64,000 nucleotides of DNA, taken from assembly GCF_026914265.1 (NCBI RefSeq), contig NC_069133.1, forward strand, positions 49,722,182-49,786,181, read 5' to 3'. The stretch's first letter is position 1; each line of letters starts with the position of its first letter. The notes below the pieces were generated by a model. It was not told where the DNA came from. It saw only the letters and a program-made list of their open reading frames with translations, and did no database searches. This stretch comes from Mya arenaria. Lineage: Eukaryota > Mollusca > Bivalvia > Myida > Myidae. The position numbers and the translations under genes were made by a program. Shown here one piece after another: positions 10,689 to 22,794 of this stretch.

Positions 10689-13600
10689 CTAGAATTTTTC
10701 CTTCGATGTCCTCCCTTCTTCACTAGTATGTGTTTTTTCAACAAATATTGAAATTCCATCGGTCCCTTCGGCAGCAAAACGAGTAGAGAAAGCACCACAG
10801 ACTGCAGCTATTAGATTACAAACTCCTATAATGAAAATGATTTTACAGTAAATTACATGCTTGTGTTAATGAACAGCTTGTCACATCTGCATTATATATT
10901 TCGTATTACTATGTCAAGTTGAGCATTAAACGCATGATTGTTACAGTAACCATGAATTTTATATAGTTCAGCATATATGTTGAATTGGGTGTCAAAGTGG
11001 TATGCAAATTCAAATTTTGAATGAAATCAAATACTAGATTAAGAATTATGGCAGAGCCATGAGAGGTCTTTGTAATACGGACAGATGTACGTAAATATGG
11101 ACGAAATTAAAAAGAAGTAATGATCACTAATTTAAAGAATGTAAAATTGCTAAATATGCTCCCTCGGAATGAAATGAATATGAATATAAATAAAATATTC
11201 TAATACCTGCAACTATCACAGACTGATCATACGTTCCACCCGAATCGACAAGTATTCCTGAAAGATTTAAGTTCGGAAATAAAACAGCCATCCGATCTGT
11301 AAAATACTAGGAAAACAACAACAATGTATTCCAAAGTGTACGTTTTGATTGTATGAATTCAAGTTACATTCCTACACGCATGTGGTAGATCGTGTTATAA
11401 ATGAGCTCATGCATGTTCATACCATGTCATAGGTTGACGGGTTCGTTATTTTGTACTTGTATTAGATGTTGTTATACCAATTAGGTAAAACGCATTGATG
11501 CTCATGTTGTCATGAAGTGGAAGTATTAAAACTGGTCGACATTATATAATTGTATATATATAGCTTTAAATCATTTGTATCTAAAAGAGAAAATGTGACT
11601 TATTATATGTATTGTAAATTATTATTGTCTAGTATTCAACAAGAAACATATCACATTATATAATTCATGGATTTAACTACCTGCAAGTACTGGTCCTAAG
11701 ATCGCCCCCACTCCTCCAAACATAAATACGAGACCAATCGCGGTAGCAATGTAGTTAATACCAACAAACATCAGGGAAACTGTCGTCAAGGCGACATAAC
11801 AAGAGCCAACAAACAGTCCCATAAATATTATATACACCAAGTGACCAACATAGTGTTGAGAAAAAAATGGGTAAATGATCGTTGTAATTGAAATAACAGC
11901 CATCGACCCGGCATACAGAATTATTCCATTGCAGTTTGGAATGTTAGCCACTACTCCTGTCAGAAGACGGCCAACAACTGTCAATAGTCCTGATAAAGAT
12001 ATCAAAAACGCTGCCTGATTTTCCGAAAACCCCTTTGTTGTTATGTATTTTGGCAAGTGCAGGAATAGCAGATATGACCCAGTACAGTACAAAAACATAC
12101 TTAAGCATAAACAAACTATTCCTTTCTTGCGACACACATTAATGTACGGCATGATTTTTCTTTTGAAAACATTCTTGCCTGTCGATAAACTGTGCGAGTC
12201 TCTTTGTCTCAAAATATGGGAATGATTCTCTAATTGACTGGGAAAGCAGAGCATTCCAAAAGTAACCAGATTAGATTGCATGCCAGCGCAGCAAATAAAA
12301 AACCCAGAAAAGCCGTAAAAATCCATTGCCATTTGCATTAGAGGGGCAAACACACAGAGTCCAGCACCAACGCCAGACATGGCTATACCGAGGGCAAGGT
12401 TACGGCGTTTTTTGAAGTTGAAACCTACAACAACCATAGCAGCGGTATAACCAAGTGCGCCTCCGATTCCTAAAAAGAAACAATAAAGTGAGTATAAGTA
12501 TCCTTACAAACTTTAACCATAGCAACAGCAATGAAGCTGGGGGACAAGTCCTTAAGGCAACGAGGCTAATGTTTTGGTTAAATGGACACATAATTCATTT
12601 GCTTGTAAGTATAATCAATGACAATATAAATCGTTATTTAGTTTATCAATGCAAAATAATTTAATTTTGTTTAAGAACAGAAAAACAAATATTAGAGGAG
12701 CATATCAACTGTTAAGGACTATTTAAAATGCCCTTAAACAAACATTATGTAAGCGATTTCAACAAAATTTAATCTTGAGCGTTCTAAAGGAAATAATAGA
12801 ACAACTTTTGTTGTATGTAAATGGAAAACACATCCTATTACAAGCATGCTGTAAGAACTGCTTTAACATGCACGACTACGCGACATTTTTAAAACTTTGC
12901 AGGAGTGGACCTTGTAAATGATTTTACCAACGATAATGCCGCATGTTAATACTGCAACTTCTATGTTTGGAACAAAAGCAGTTGCCAAATAGCCGCCGGT
13001 GTAAAAAAGTCCCGAGCAAACGATCGCCGTCCTGCAACTGAACCGATCAACAACCGCAGTTGAAAGCAGACCTGCAATGGATAAATCAATAAGTAGCCAG
13101 TGCTAAGAAAATACATCTTGCTTCTTAAACTTTCCGAAATCGGGCTTTAGCTGCAGTTGTTATAAATCATGAAAAAAACTATAATAAAAATGCGCAGGTT
13201 GGTACCTTTTAACGACCAAAAGCTATACTTGAGCGTGCAGTGTGAATTCCATTAAGTACGTGATATTCAAGGTAATCCTATTTCTTGTAGACATTTTATG
13301 CAGTCAGCAAACAACGACACTGGCAAAAGTAAAGAAAAATAACTATTTACGATTATACGATTATGTTTATGAACAAATATTTAGGCGGCTATGCTTGATA
13401 TTATCACGTTATTACAAGTGTATTGTATTCGCACAATATAAAACAATATGGATGACTCGAAGGGGTGAAACATACCTCCAAGTGAAAGAATGCCCGTGTG
13501 TAAAGCACCAACCCAAGCCGTAAGACCGACGCTCGCTTTAAAGTGATCTAGTAGGGCGTTGTGTATGATGCCGACAGAATACATTGAGCCTCCGAATAGA

Positions 13601-13887
13601 GCAAAACTGAAGAAACTTGCTACTAAAACAACCCATGCCAAACCGGTATCGAGATCACTGAATTCAGGTTCTAATGCTAAATGCACTGCATCCTCATTTG
13701 ACGTAACATTTTTCAAATCGTCTTTCAATTCTGTAATCTGTATTTCATAAAGTAAAGCTTTCGATTCACGGTTTTCTGTACGATTCAGTTGTTTTAATGC
13801 AATTTCTTCTATTTGAAAGCAATGTCCCATTGCATGATTTGAAATTTCAATGCCATTGCGTGCTGTGACTGTGACCGTGTGATTCAT
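10689..13887 (-). CDS. SLC16/MCT-like transporter, gene B (five exons)
   Basis: Predicted 12-helix MFS carrier of the monocarboxylate-transporter family, about 510 residues. Coding exons on minus: 13887-13476, 13071-12928, 12469-11681, 11257-11207 and 10825-10689. All have GT/AG borders and phase-1 junctions that keep one frame. The N-terminal 90 residues are cytosolic and acidic. TM1 carries the family signature as DTGLAWVVLVASF. Exon 2 has VVDRFSCRTAIVCSGL. TM5 has FNFKKRRNLALGIAMSGVG, close to the family TM5 motif. TM8 has VVGRLLTGVVANI with the conserved Arg. Exon 4 is GILVDSGGTYDQSVIVAG. The C-tail ends TSKEKF. The ATG at 13887 was preferred over the upstream one at 13941 because the same Met-Asn start context is shared by genes E and F. 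Close paralogue of C, E, F and G; substrate unknown. Confidence 0.9.
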
Positions 13888-14724
13888 AGCAGCATCCGTT
13901 GTGGTCATTGTGATAAACAATTGATTTTTGGAAAAAAACATGGAGACACACTGTTGATGAATTTAAACACCGTTTCGTCGTAGATTTTCGTCCAATGATG
14001 CAGCTATACGCATCAAATTGTTTCTATGTAATGTGGTTGATCCAATAAATATAATCACATTATAAACTTTACACTTTCACAATCATTAACGCCGATGCAC
14101 TCCCCTGAGCTATGTTGAGCCAAATAACACATGTATCAATAACAGAAACAGCTTATCTCCTTACTAAATCCTTCCATTCCATACTCATTCCAAATGACGT
14201 TAATCTGTTTAAATTCCTATGACCTGCAAGTTAGGTATGCGATACAAGCTGCAGTTGTTCAACCTTTAAATTTAGCAATAACTGTTTTCTTTTCGTCGTT
14301 GGCTTAAACATTATGAAAATAAAGCAATATCCTATTTCACTAAACAATAGCACATTCAATAGGTCTGTGTTTAATGTCAAGCAAGTATAACTACGTTGTT
14401 CATAAATATTTCCTTCTAGCTCGTTCGAGTACTGTATGAATCACTAGCTTGGCTTTGGGTCGATTATCGGGAATAGTGTTGTTGGAAGGCTGCATTTCAG
14501 TAAATCTTTAGTATTAGAAACTAACCTAACACACTGAGAATAAAGGCACTCACTTGCATTATACTTACAATTATGACTGACTGTTTCAAATGTATTTAAC
14601 TAATATACTTATTTCATCAAGATGTATGTTTAACACGTAGTTTAGTTTTGACTAATTTATCTAAGGTCGATTATGACGACATCAGATAAAATATCATTCG
14701 AGTCCGTTTCCTGATCAGAAACCA
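13888..14724. other. Upstream region of gene B
   Basis: About 0.8 kb of AT-rich sequence holding the presumed 5' untranslated region and promoter of gene B up to the Harbinger end. No coding exon or strong repeat was recognised. Confidence 0.4.
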
Positions 14725-14929
14725 GGGGCCGTATTCACGTACATGTCTTAGCCTCAAATGTAGACTTAGGACTCAAGACTAAGACTTTGGGCTGTAAAAC
14801 GGTGTTCACTAATGTTTCTGAGATTCATGTTTGGTTCCAACGTCTGAGTCTGAGTCACAAACGTTGAGTCTTAAATTAAGAAGCTTTGCAACTTTCTAAT
14901 ATGTCGGCTGGACGTTGAGCGATCGTGAA

Positions 14930-15350
14930 TAATGTTATTAATCAGAGGCAAGTGTCATGTCCTCGTGTTTTACTCGACAGGAGTAACCCTCTTGATGACC
15001 TGAGGGAAGAAAAGGTCTTTGTCCGCTAAAGTTTCAGGCCGGAGACAATCGTTTTTCTAGATACAGGCAGATGTTATGCCATACCTTTGGTGTTGTTTGT
15101 GTTAAGCTACCTGCGGTTTTTCGCAACAGGGGCCTTTGAGTTGAATGTCGGCGACATTGTCAACCTGAACCAGACCACAGTTGGTAGGGTTTGCCGCCTG
15201 GTTGGACAGGTAATTTCGGGTCTAGCAGACCAGTATATCTGCGTCCACTCAGGTGATCGTCTCCGCCAAGTGAGGCAGCAGTTCGGTGCACTGACTGGTA
15301 TGAAATATCCACGAAATCTTCACTTCTTAAGCTTAAACTTTAAAGGAATT
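14930..15350 (+). pseudogene. HARBI1-like transposase, N-terminal part (broken)
   Basis: Conceptual translation gives SNPLDDLREEKVFVR, then FRPETIVFL, then VLSYLRFFATGAFELNVGD, NQTTVGRVCRLV and GMKYPRN. This series of blocks is the helical N-terminal region of PIF/Harbinger nucleases. At least one in-frame stop occurs (after EEKVFVR), and the frame is cut at its 3' side by the inserted element starting at 15353. Family role: cut-and-paste transposition with a DDE catalytic centre. Confidence 0.75.
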
Positions 15351-15352
15351 AC

Positions 15353-18031
15353 CCCAGCAAACATTTTATATCGGCCCGACCTCGGGCCGATATGGAACAC
15401 TCCATCGGCCCGACATCGGCATTTACATCGGGCCGATGTCGGCATATTTTTAATAGCCGACATTTAGCCAGCATGATGCCGATATCCTTCCTATTTCGTC
15501 CCTATTCTTATACAGATGATTTGTCATGCTCAATGACAACAGAACAAGATAGTTAAAACACAAGATTTTGTCTTGATTTATCTTCTGAGAGAAAAAAATA
15601 ATAATGCAGAGAAAATCAGCCGTAAACCTACATGCATATTATATACTCATATATTACTACATAATAAAATAAGCTACTTCATCTTTTAAATTTTTATTAT
15701 TATTATCATTGCTATAAATATTTAAACAATTGAATTATCACAGAATGTGGATAATACCCCTGAACAGTTTATCAAAATGTTCAAGTAAAAATACAAAAAC
15801 ATGCCATAATACACACAGGCTGTTACTGTATAAATAATCAAACAAACAAATAAGATTTGAAATAAAAGTTATTTCATTGAACATTACTTAAGGTAACGCT
15901 ACTGCATTAAACATTAAATGTTTTTAACATAATATTGTTTTGTTTTTTCATCCCGGTGTTCGAAGGATGCACTCAGATATTTGCGTCTGCCTCATTTCCC
16001 TCCCACCATCTCTGTCGGATGCTGTCTTCATCCAGGCGGCATTTTTCGCTCTCACCTCTGTTGTGAGAAACGACGGAATTTCACGACACCCTCTAGAATA
16101 ATTGCATGTACTGTTAATACATAGGCGAGATAGGTCTTTTCCAGGATATGGGTATTTACATAATGAATTTTCAAGGAAGTTGGTATTCTTAATTTAAATT
16201 GGGTTTTTGTTAAATGTGAAATGTTTTTTTTGTGTGTTTGTATAAAATTTGCCTACATCCCTTCGCATATTTTTGGGGGGATTATATATTGAACTGTGCT
16301 TGAAACAAAGGTTAATAGCGGTATATACCTGTAGAGATGGTGCAACTGTTTGGGGATCTTATAGTAACTGTTGTGCTGCCTGCAGAACAGTCCTGCCATA
16401 GCCAGTGTCGAATGCCTTGGTGTTGTTGTCACTGACATTTATTCATCCTCATCTGATTAAACACGCTTCCTCTGAAATGCATCACATTTTGTTACAGTTA
16501 CAAATGCATTAGTCGGTTATCCTGATCATTCTCCCCTTTAGGTAAATTTAAAGGTTGGTATAGTCAACCTGTTTTTCTTAAGTGTGAAATAGTCAAATAC
16601 CCTAAATCACCTGCTTTTTATCAGTACTTTCGATCTTAATTCATTAACAGATGTATCATAAATTAACTTGCTTCACAAAAAATATACAAATGCATCCTGA
16701 CAGACCGATTGTAACTAACATATTATGAATATGAACACGTTCAATATAAATGGTAATGCACTAGTCAATCGTATCCACGGCCCCCATATCCGGGGGTATA
16801 CCGGGGATAGCCGGGGGAAAAGGGCCGGGTGACTGCGGTGGTTTTGTCATAGCGCCAAATTTAGCTGGGATTGGGCTTTATATAGAGTCTCTGGGATGTG
16901 AGGGCATTTGACCGGGGTTTAACCATCAGTTCGTCACAGCAGGGCGGGGATTTTACCCGGGGTTGGCTGGATCGAAAGTCAAAAGTCCCGGCTATTCCCT
17001 AGACCTGGGGGGTGGGGGCGTGGTTTCAATTGACTGGTGCATTACAATTGGGACGTAAAGACATATCTCCCATATGATTGCCTTTATTCCTCTATTTCAG
17101 TGTCTCGATTTGCAGTTGTCCGCTCTCTGCAACTTTGATCGATCTGTCCACAATATACGATACTGTAAATTACAATGTCTCAATTATGATTCATAATTGA
17201 TAACAAAATGTTCTTTTTAAATTTGTCTACAATGGAAGCAGATAAATTAATCGTTCAAACCCAACCAAATCATCAATGTAATACTTTGCTTTTGTGTGCA
17301 CATGATACCTAAATGTAGATTTTAATCAAACTCATAAAACAACAAACTTACAAACTAGTCACGAAAATATGTTACACGAATTCCTTTTCAACATATTTAC
17401 TCGAAATAGAAGTATTTATATCACTTTTGAGAATAAAACAATAGATTTACAGAATAGTACTATAATAATTCCTTATATTCATACGTTCAACAACGATTCA
17501 AAGATTACTTACCATTGATAAATACCAAAAGTGTGATTTGACTTGCGTCATCTTTTTGAAATGGCACAAATACCGCAGTGAATATAAAACAAAATAATTT
17601 CGTAGATAAAAATCAAATAAACATGATCTATTAATTACAGAATTAATTAAAAATAACCATATAAACTTAAATTGGTTTTATTATTTAATGAAAATGAATT
17701 TAAATATTTATTAATCGCCAGGGGAATGAACTGCTAGTGAAAGTTGCAGCATATGCATTGCTCTCCTTTGAAGCAATATAGAGTACACATCGGGCCAATA
17801 TCGGACCGATATCGCGATATTTATAAAATGTTTTTTATCCATAAAAAAACAAAAGCTATTATTTATGTTATAATGTTTAAACATTCGAATTAAAATCATA
17901 TAGTATTATTACAAATACAATGTTTCAGTCAATATGCCCATATCGGGCCGATGTCGGGCCGATATCGGCCAACACTGGCCGATATGCCGATATTCAGCCG
18001 ACATCGGTCCGATATGGTCATGTTTGCTGGG
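15353..18031. mobile_element. Non-autonomous 2.7-kb DNA transposon with CCCAGCAAACAT ends
   Basis: The outer ends are CCCAGCAAACAT on the left and its inverse ATGTTTGCTGGG on the right. Inside both ends lie dense inverted repeats of ATCGGCCCGA/TCGGGCCGAT type (about 15370-15470 and 17775-18020). The 2-bp flanks are AC on both sides, a possible target duplication. The AT-rich core has no transposase. A short minus-strand frame at about 15950-16105 looks protein-like (RGCREIPSFLTTEVRAKNAA) but ends quickly and was not identified. The element interrupts the Harbinger transposase and carries a MITE of its own. Confidence 0.8.
16756..17042. mobile_element. MITE with about 30-bp inverted ends and TA flanks
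   Basis: The left end ATGCACTAGTCAATCGTATC and the right end CAATTGACTGGTGCAT are imperfect inverted repeats flanked by TA. CCACGGCCCCC on the left pairs with GGGGGCGTGG on the right. The 287-bp body is strikingly GC-rich (runs of CCGGGG) against the AT-rich surroundings. No coding capacity. Nested inside the 15353-18031 element. Confidence 0.8.
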
Positions 18032-18119
18032 ACTCAGCTGGAGAATATCGTTTATGTCACCTCCATGGAGAAAATTATTTTTAGTGGGACGTAAATATTG
18101 AGTACTAACCTTGTACCCT

Positions 18120-18232
18120 CTAATTTAGGTTAACCTTAAATAGCTAGCCTATAGTCTATTTCACTTTTTCTATCGTACTAACCTAAATTAGCTAGCCTAT
18201 AGTTTTTTTCACTTTTCTATCGTACTTATACA
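18120..18232. repeat. Direct repeat of about 50 bp
   Basis: CTAATTTAGGTTAACC is followed by TAGCTAGCCTATAGTCTATTTCAC; a second AACCTAAATTAGCTAGCCTATAGT with CACTTTTCTATCGTACT follows directly. Two imperfect copies lie just outside the right end of the nested element. Confidence 0.6.
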
Positions 18233-18683
18233 TTTCTGTTTATATTTACCAGATATGTATGTTTACAAGTATGCTGTGAGTCATAATACAAATGTGCTTG
18301 AAATGTGATTTTTTGTTATCATGGCAGTGAATAAAGTTGTGCCTGTTAGACATTTTCCTTCATTTCAATGCAAATGATATTGTTTACATGAGTATATTTA
18401 GTAATGTGAGTTAAAATGGCATGCACAATAATTTCAACATGTATTTTAACAGTCTTAAAAGAAGTAACACATACATCTTCATGAATTATCCATTTCCTCA
18501 TTTTATGAAATTATATATTCCATTTAAAAGTCTGAGTATGAATTTCAGTGCATAACTGTGTTTTAACAGAAACGATTGAAAGTAACCGACGGTATATAGT
18601 TACTATTTACTGATCACCTAAAACCTGGATAAATTACAAAAAAATCCTACTCCAAGTCTAAAATTATACATGATCATTTTTCA

Positions 18684-19330
18684 GGCTTCCCAAACGCTGT
18701 GGGTGTAATAGACTGCACCCATGAATAGATAAGCCCTCGGGCAATTCGGAGGACTTTATTGGAAGGAAAGGTGTTCCCACAATAAAAGTGCTGGTAAATT
18801 GAATTTTGTCGATTGATGTTGAATTTATTTATCTTACCCATCTTAATCCTTGTGTTTCTAATTATTTATTAAGTTAAACTAAACACAAAAGTTATTCCAT
18901 TGATTTGAATTATATAGAATTTAAAATTGTTGAAATAAATTACTTGATATATTTCAGGCTGAGTTAGATGCTTCTTACAGGATCACATCAACAATAGTGA
19001 TGTGGCCAGAAAGGACACATGATGCCCGTATCTGGCGCCAATGTGCACCCCGAAGGAGGTTTAAAGATGGTAGGAACATGTATGTCACTTAATCAATGGA
19101 CCGTTATTGAAACCATATGGTTCATACCTAATTATAGCCGGCTATCTCTCAATTGATCTGGTGTATAGTTGTAATGAAATGACACATTCTACACACAGGT
19201 TATATTCAAGGTTTTTTACTGGCGGACAGTGGTTATGCCTGCACAACATATATGCTACCCCCTACCTGTATCTTGTGGGAGAAGCACAGACACGTTGCAA
19301 GGGGTCATTGTCACTTAACAGGAACACTTA
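18684..19330 (+). pseudogene. HARBI1-like transposase, catalytic part (broken or intron-split)
   Basis: Translation of successive segments gives FPNAVGVIDCTHE (first catalytic Asp region), EDFIGRKGVPTIKV, then IVMWPERTHDARIWRQCAP (second Asp, in HDARI), and LLADSGYACTTYMLPP (the DSGY block). These blocks follow the order found in PIF/Harbinger DDE nucleases. The FIGRKG and IVMWPERTHDARI blocks are separated by about 170 AT-rich bases with plausible GT and TTTCAG borders, so an intron is possible. Substitutions in conserved positions and frame changes indicate a dead copy. The N-terminal half lies on the far side of the inserted element. Confidence 0.75.
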
Positions 19331-19339
19331 ATCGTCCTC

Positions 19340-21465
19340 TGATAAATTGATCCCACTGATAACAGCCGTTATCATGGAGTTGATGTTGGGGACAACCTGG
19401 ATGGGAGGGCCGCCAGGGATTACGTTTAATACCAGGATGTACTTTGAGCGACAGGTTAAAAAAAGAAATACAACATTCATTATGTCAGTACATAGTTTTG
19501 AATGCGTTGTGTTTTTTTCCTATGGAACATTATAATTGGCAATCATTATCTCTTTTCTTTCATTTCAGGTGCTGTGAGTATAAACTGACTAAAGGCACAA
19601 CAGCCTTCCATAAAACAACTGTGTATAACGTTACAAATTTAAGAAGATTGATGTACGATATAATTTTAAGCGAAATGTTGAAAAACAGTCTGGTTTATCC
19701 ATTATATCACTTTCAAAACTACAATGAAAAATACATTGTTCAAAGTGGTTTTAACAGTATGCTTGCTTATTACAAATAACCAATAATTATATTGGTTGAG
19801 CTGAACACTTGATTCTAAATAAGGAAGTATTAGGGGTACAATAAAAACACTGGCATGTCATTGTATATAACGCACCATGCGATTGCTAAATAAAAAACAT
19901 CAGGTTAGATTCCCAAACTTGGCCAAAGTGAGTTAATTTAGAGGTTAACAAACCAACTGGTACAAGAGCGGGTGGTATATGCATGCACACACCTGTTCTT
20001 AACTACTGTACACTAAACAAATCTAAATTAATCTTTACTCAATTGGAATTACCTTACCCTGGTCTTTTGTCTGTACGCCTTCATTCGTGATGAAAAGATG
20101 AAATGAATAGTTAATTTGTCGTTTAAAGAGCCGACTATTTTACAGGTATTACGTTTGTCTGATATAAAGCTAGTTAACAGACTATAACAATGTATTATTA
20201 ATGGTACAGTTGCGAGTAATAACTGTTAGGGAAATTTAAAGCAGATAAGTTAAACATGACAGCTTATGACTTTTTTACATTCTCCGTATTGAAAAAATGC
20301 AATGCGCAATCTTCTTTCAAACATGCATAATACTTTTTAGAATATTTGGACTACATGAAATAAATAACTGCTGCATGAATTAAATAAAAGACATTGAATG
20401 ACCTTTAACATTAATATCCTGATCCAATAAAATTACAACAACACATCTGACAGCTGATGTAGAAGGTTCAATCCTAACCATTGGATAGTGAAAATGTTTT
20501 GTTAAGGCAAAACCTAATAAAGTGAAGCAACAAACAGAATATCACAAACAGCCTAAACCCTTATACATTGTAGATGCACTCTTACTCCAAAATAACAATG
20601 AAACGTGTGAAATTAGACCACAGAGACTGAAATAGGAGGTCGATATAGCACAAAAATCGAGAAAAAAAATCGACACGAGCAGATTTATTTTATACAGAAT
20701 AAGAAGGAATAAATTCGGGGCCGGAGAAATAAAGTCTACACAACCGGAAAATCGACACAAGCAGATTTATTTTATATATTTTATTCTTTATTTTATATAG
20801 AAAAAGAAGGAATAAATTCGGGACCGGAGAAAAAAGTTGACACAACCGAGCGAGTTTGGACTGTAGATGCACTCTTACTCCAAAAGAAGTTATTACACAA
20901 ATAATACAATTGTTTAAATTTACCGAATAGGATGAATCTATGCTGAAATCAATGGTTTTTATGAAGGATACTGTGTTAAATTTGAAGAAAGGTGCAGAAC
21001 ACATGGTATTTCTACCTCATGGCGACATAGTTGATCGCTGTAAATCTTTGAGCACTCACCAGTCAATTAATATTTGTGCGTTTTCAGCTAATAAATACAC
21101 GATTACAATCATGGTATAAGTCATTAATATTTTCCATAAATGAATTATTTAGTATGAAATATTTCAAGGTTTATCACTCAAAATGAATTGATATACTTAA
21201 CATTAAATAAAGTAACTCTATCTAAGTTTTAAGCCTACTGGCAACTGTTTCAATGTTGTTCATCAGCATACTTTTCCATGTTCAAGTAAATAACCATAAT
21301 AAATCATTCGATTCATTTGAACATTCAATAACAAATGTTTACATATCACTACAATGTTGATGTATACATGTATCTTCTAAATTATTACAATACGTTTCAC
21401 GATAAACAATGTGAACAATTTTTCCATGATGTCATGTCTCAACAAGAGAAAACAACAACACATGT
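19340..21465. other. AT-rich interior of the Harbinger region
   Basis: No gene recognised between the transposase remnants and the Myb-like ORF. It contains imperfect tandem duplications at about 20660-20850 (ATCGACACAAGCAGATTTAT and AAGGAATAAATTCGG recur), and GTAGATGCACTCTTACTCCA occurs twice (about 20568 and 20864). Short open frames here have no family resemblance. Confidence 0.4.
20660..20850. repeat. Two-copy tandem duplication of about 90-110 bp
   Basis: Both copies run from AATCGACAC(G/A)AGCAGATTTA through AAGAAGGAATAAATTCGGG to GCCGGAGAAA or ACCGGAGAAA and ACACAACCG. The second copy has an AT-rich expansion (TATATTTTATTCTTTATTTTATATAG). Confidence 0.65.
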
Positions 21466-21469
21466 ACCA

Positions 21470-21715
21470 ACTAGGACAATAAGGTGAAGTCTGTTTCAAC
21501 TATCAAACGTACTGCCTGACAACAGTGGCAATTTCTTGCCACTTGGCCCGGCGTTTTGTGAAAAAAATCCACCCCACAACCCTTTACTACCCCAAACAGG
21601 AGGTCCCAATTCTCACGTACGAGACAGCAGAGTATAACCTCTGCTGCCTCGGTCCAATGGGGGACTCTTGTTACAAACCCTACAAGAATAACAGCTTTAT
21701 AATTACTCAAATTTA
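21470..21715 (-). pseudogene. Harbinger-associated Myb/SANT-like protein, fragment
   Basis: On minus the translation runs HWTEAAEVILCCLVRENWDL, then LFGVVKGCGVDFF, and after one frame change TKRRAKWQEIATVVRQY. WTE, the leucine/valine core, ENxDLLFG and WQEIA are the spaced hydrophobic and tryptophan positions of the Myb/SANT DNA-binding proteins encoded beside Harbinger transposases, which bring the transposase to its DNA and into the nucleus. The frame change shows this copy is broken. Opposite in strand to the transposase pieces, as expected for a two-ORF Harbinger. Confidence 0.65.
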
Positions 21716-21719
21716 CAGT

Positions 21720-22695
21720 ACATTGCTAAGGCATCTACGTAACTAAGAGCTCTCAAAATTAAATAAGGTCAGTCTATGGTCAGCTTGTCAATTAATATCC
21801 CCAACATCTTAAGTTCAAATTACTTTCATCCAAAATATGCTTTTTAGTATACATGTATTTCTACGGACAATTTTGTAAAAGTTTATGAATACTTTTTCAA
21901 CTGCATATTCAAGTGTTATAAACACGGCGACTTGTCATTTAATTTCAGTGATAATAAAACCGCGATGGTGAGTTGACAAGAATAGTTATTGTACATTGAA
22001 AAATATAAGCATCAAACCATTTCATGGTATTTTAATCAGGCCTCATCTTATTTGAACTGTAGCGAAACTAACACTAAAAATAACGTCGGGTTATCTAATG
22101 GTATTAGGGAATTCACTTTCTTATGTCCACGTTGGGACACTCCTAAATACTCATGCAGTCGTAATGGGACAGCCTATGGATGCGAGCAAACATTTCATGC
22201 AAGAGAACGATCAAGTGCTCAGGACACTCCTTAGAGTTTATAAGTTTGATATCAAAGATGTTACTTTCTCATAGCATTCTCAAATAGGTCACAGTGCTGG
22301 TTTTTGCCCTGAAAACGTACTCAAGAGTGTATTACGTCAGTTTTCAACTGTCTGCACAATCAAGCTTCAATGCATTCGTATGAACCAATATGTTTACCCT
22401 CTGAAGCAACAACACTACAGAGGTAGCAAGAGAGAAAATTATCTAAAATTCCTCTCGGTTTAAACGAAACTTATTTCTCTGATAAGTATCGGATAGTCGA
22501 GAAATTGAGTCTCAATTTGGGTCGACGAAATGCTACCAAACAAAGTTGGCAAAAACAATGTATATATGCCCCTATTAAACCTGGATTGACCCCACTTTCT
22601 TCTACTCTCTCGGTTGTGTAACGCTCTCGATGGCATTCATCTGTGATATGAAGCCACTGTTTTAATGTGCCCATGAATTGTAAATTATTGTTCAG
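21720..22695. other. Intergenic stretch between the Harbinger remnant and the D-like relic
   Basis: AT-rich; no recognisable gene, repeat or terminal inverted repeat. The right end of the Harbinger transposon should lie here or slightly beyond, but its GGGGCC-type end was not seen. Confidence 0.35.
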
Positions 22696-22699
22696 AACA

Positions 22700-22790
22700 C
22701 GAGGAAAATGCGGCCTGCCAGAATCGAGATAGAAAAGCCCATAATTACCTAAGCGATATGTTGATGAGGTTTTGTCTCGAAAGAAAACTG
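22700..22790 (-). pseudogene. Relic of an SLC16 exon 3 related to gene D
   Basis: On plus, ATGCGGCCTGCCAGAATCGA and GAGGTTTTGTCTCGAAA closely match the exon-3 sequence of gene D near 33570-33655 (ATGCGGCCTGCTAGATTCGA, GAGTTTTTGTCTCGGAA). The minus translation gives ETKPHQHIA, a stop, then VIMGFSISILAGRIF, against gene D ETKTHQDIAGVMMVFSISNLAGRIL. Only about 90 bp are recognisable; neither flank aligns obviously. A second, otherwise lost, gene of the D lineage probably once lay here. Confidence 0.7.
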
Positions 22791-22794
22791 AATA

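Larger units (their letters stand above)
14725..21720. mobile_element. PIF/Harbinger-type DNA transposon, decayed and interrupted
   Basis: The left end begins GGGGCCGTATTCACG, followed by repeated CTTAG/CTTAAG subterminal motifs typical of Harbinger termini. On plus, pieces of a HARBI1-like DDE nuclease occur at about 14930-15350 and 18684-19330. On minus, at about 21470-21710, lies a Myb/SANT-like second protein. Two opposed ORFs, transposase plus Myb-like partner, are the normal Harbinger layout. A 2.7-kb element splits the transposase. The right terminal repeat was not found, so the right boundary is only the edge of recognisable coding. The element is inactive. Confidence 0.75.

Noticed and set aside
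21989-22234. 81-codon open frame downstream of the Harbinger Myb-like ORF
   Set aside because: No recognisable Harbinger or host domain; composition like other chance frames nearby.
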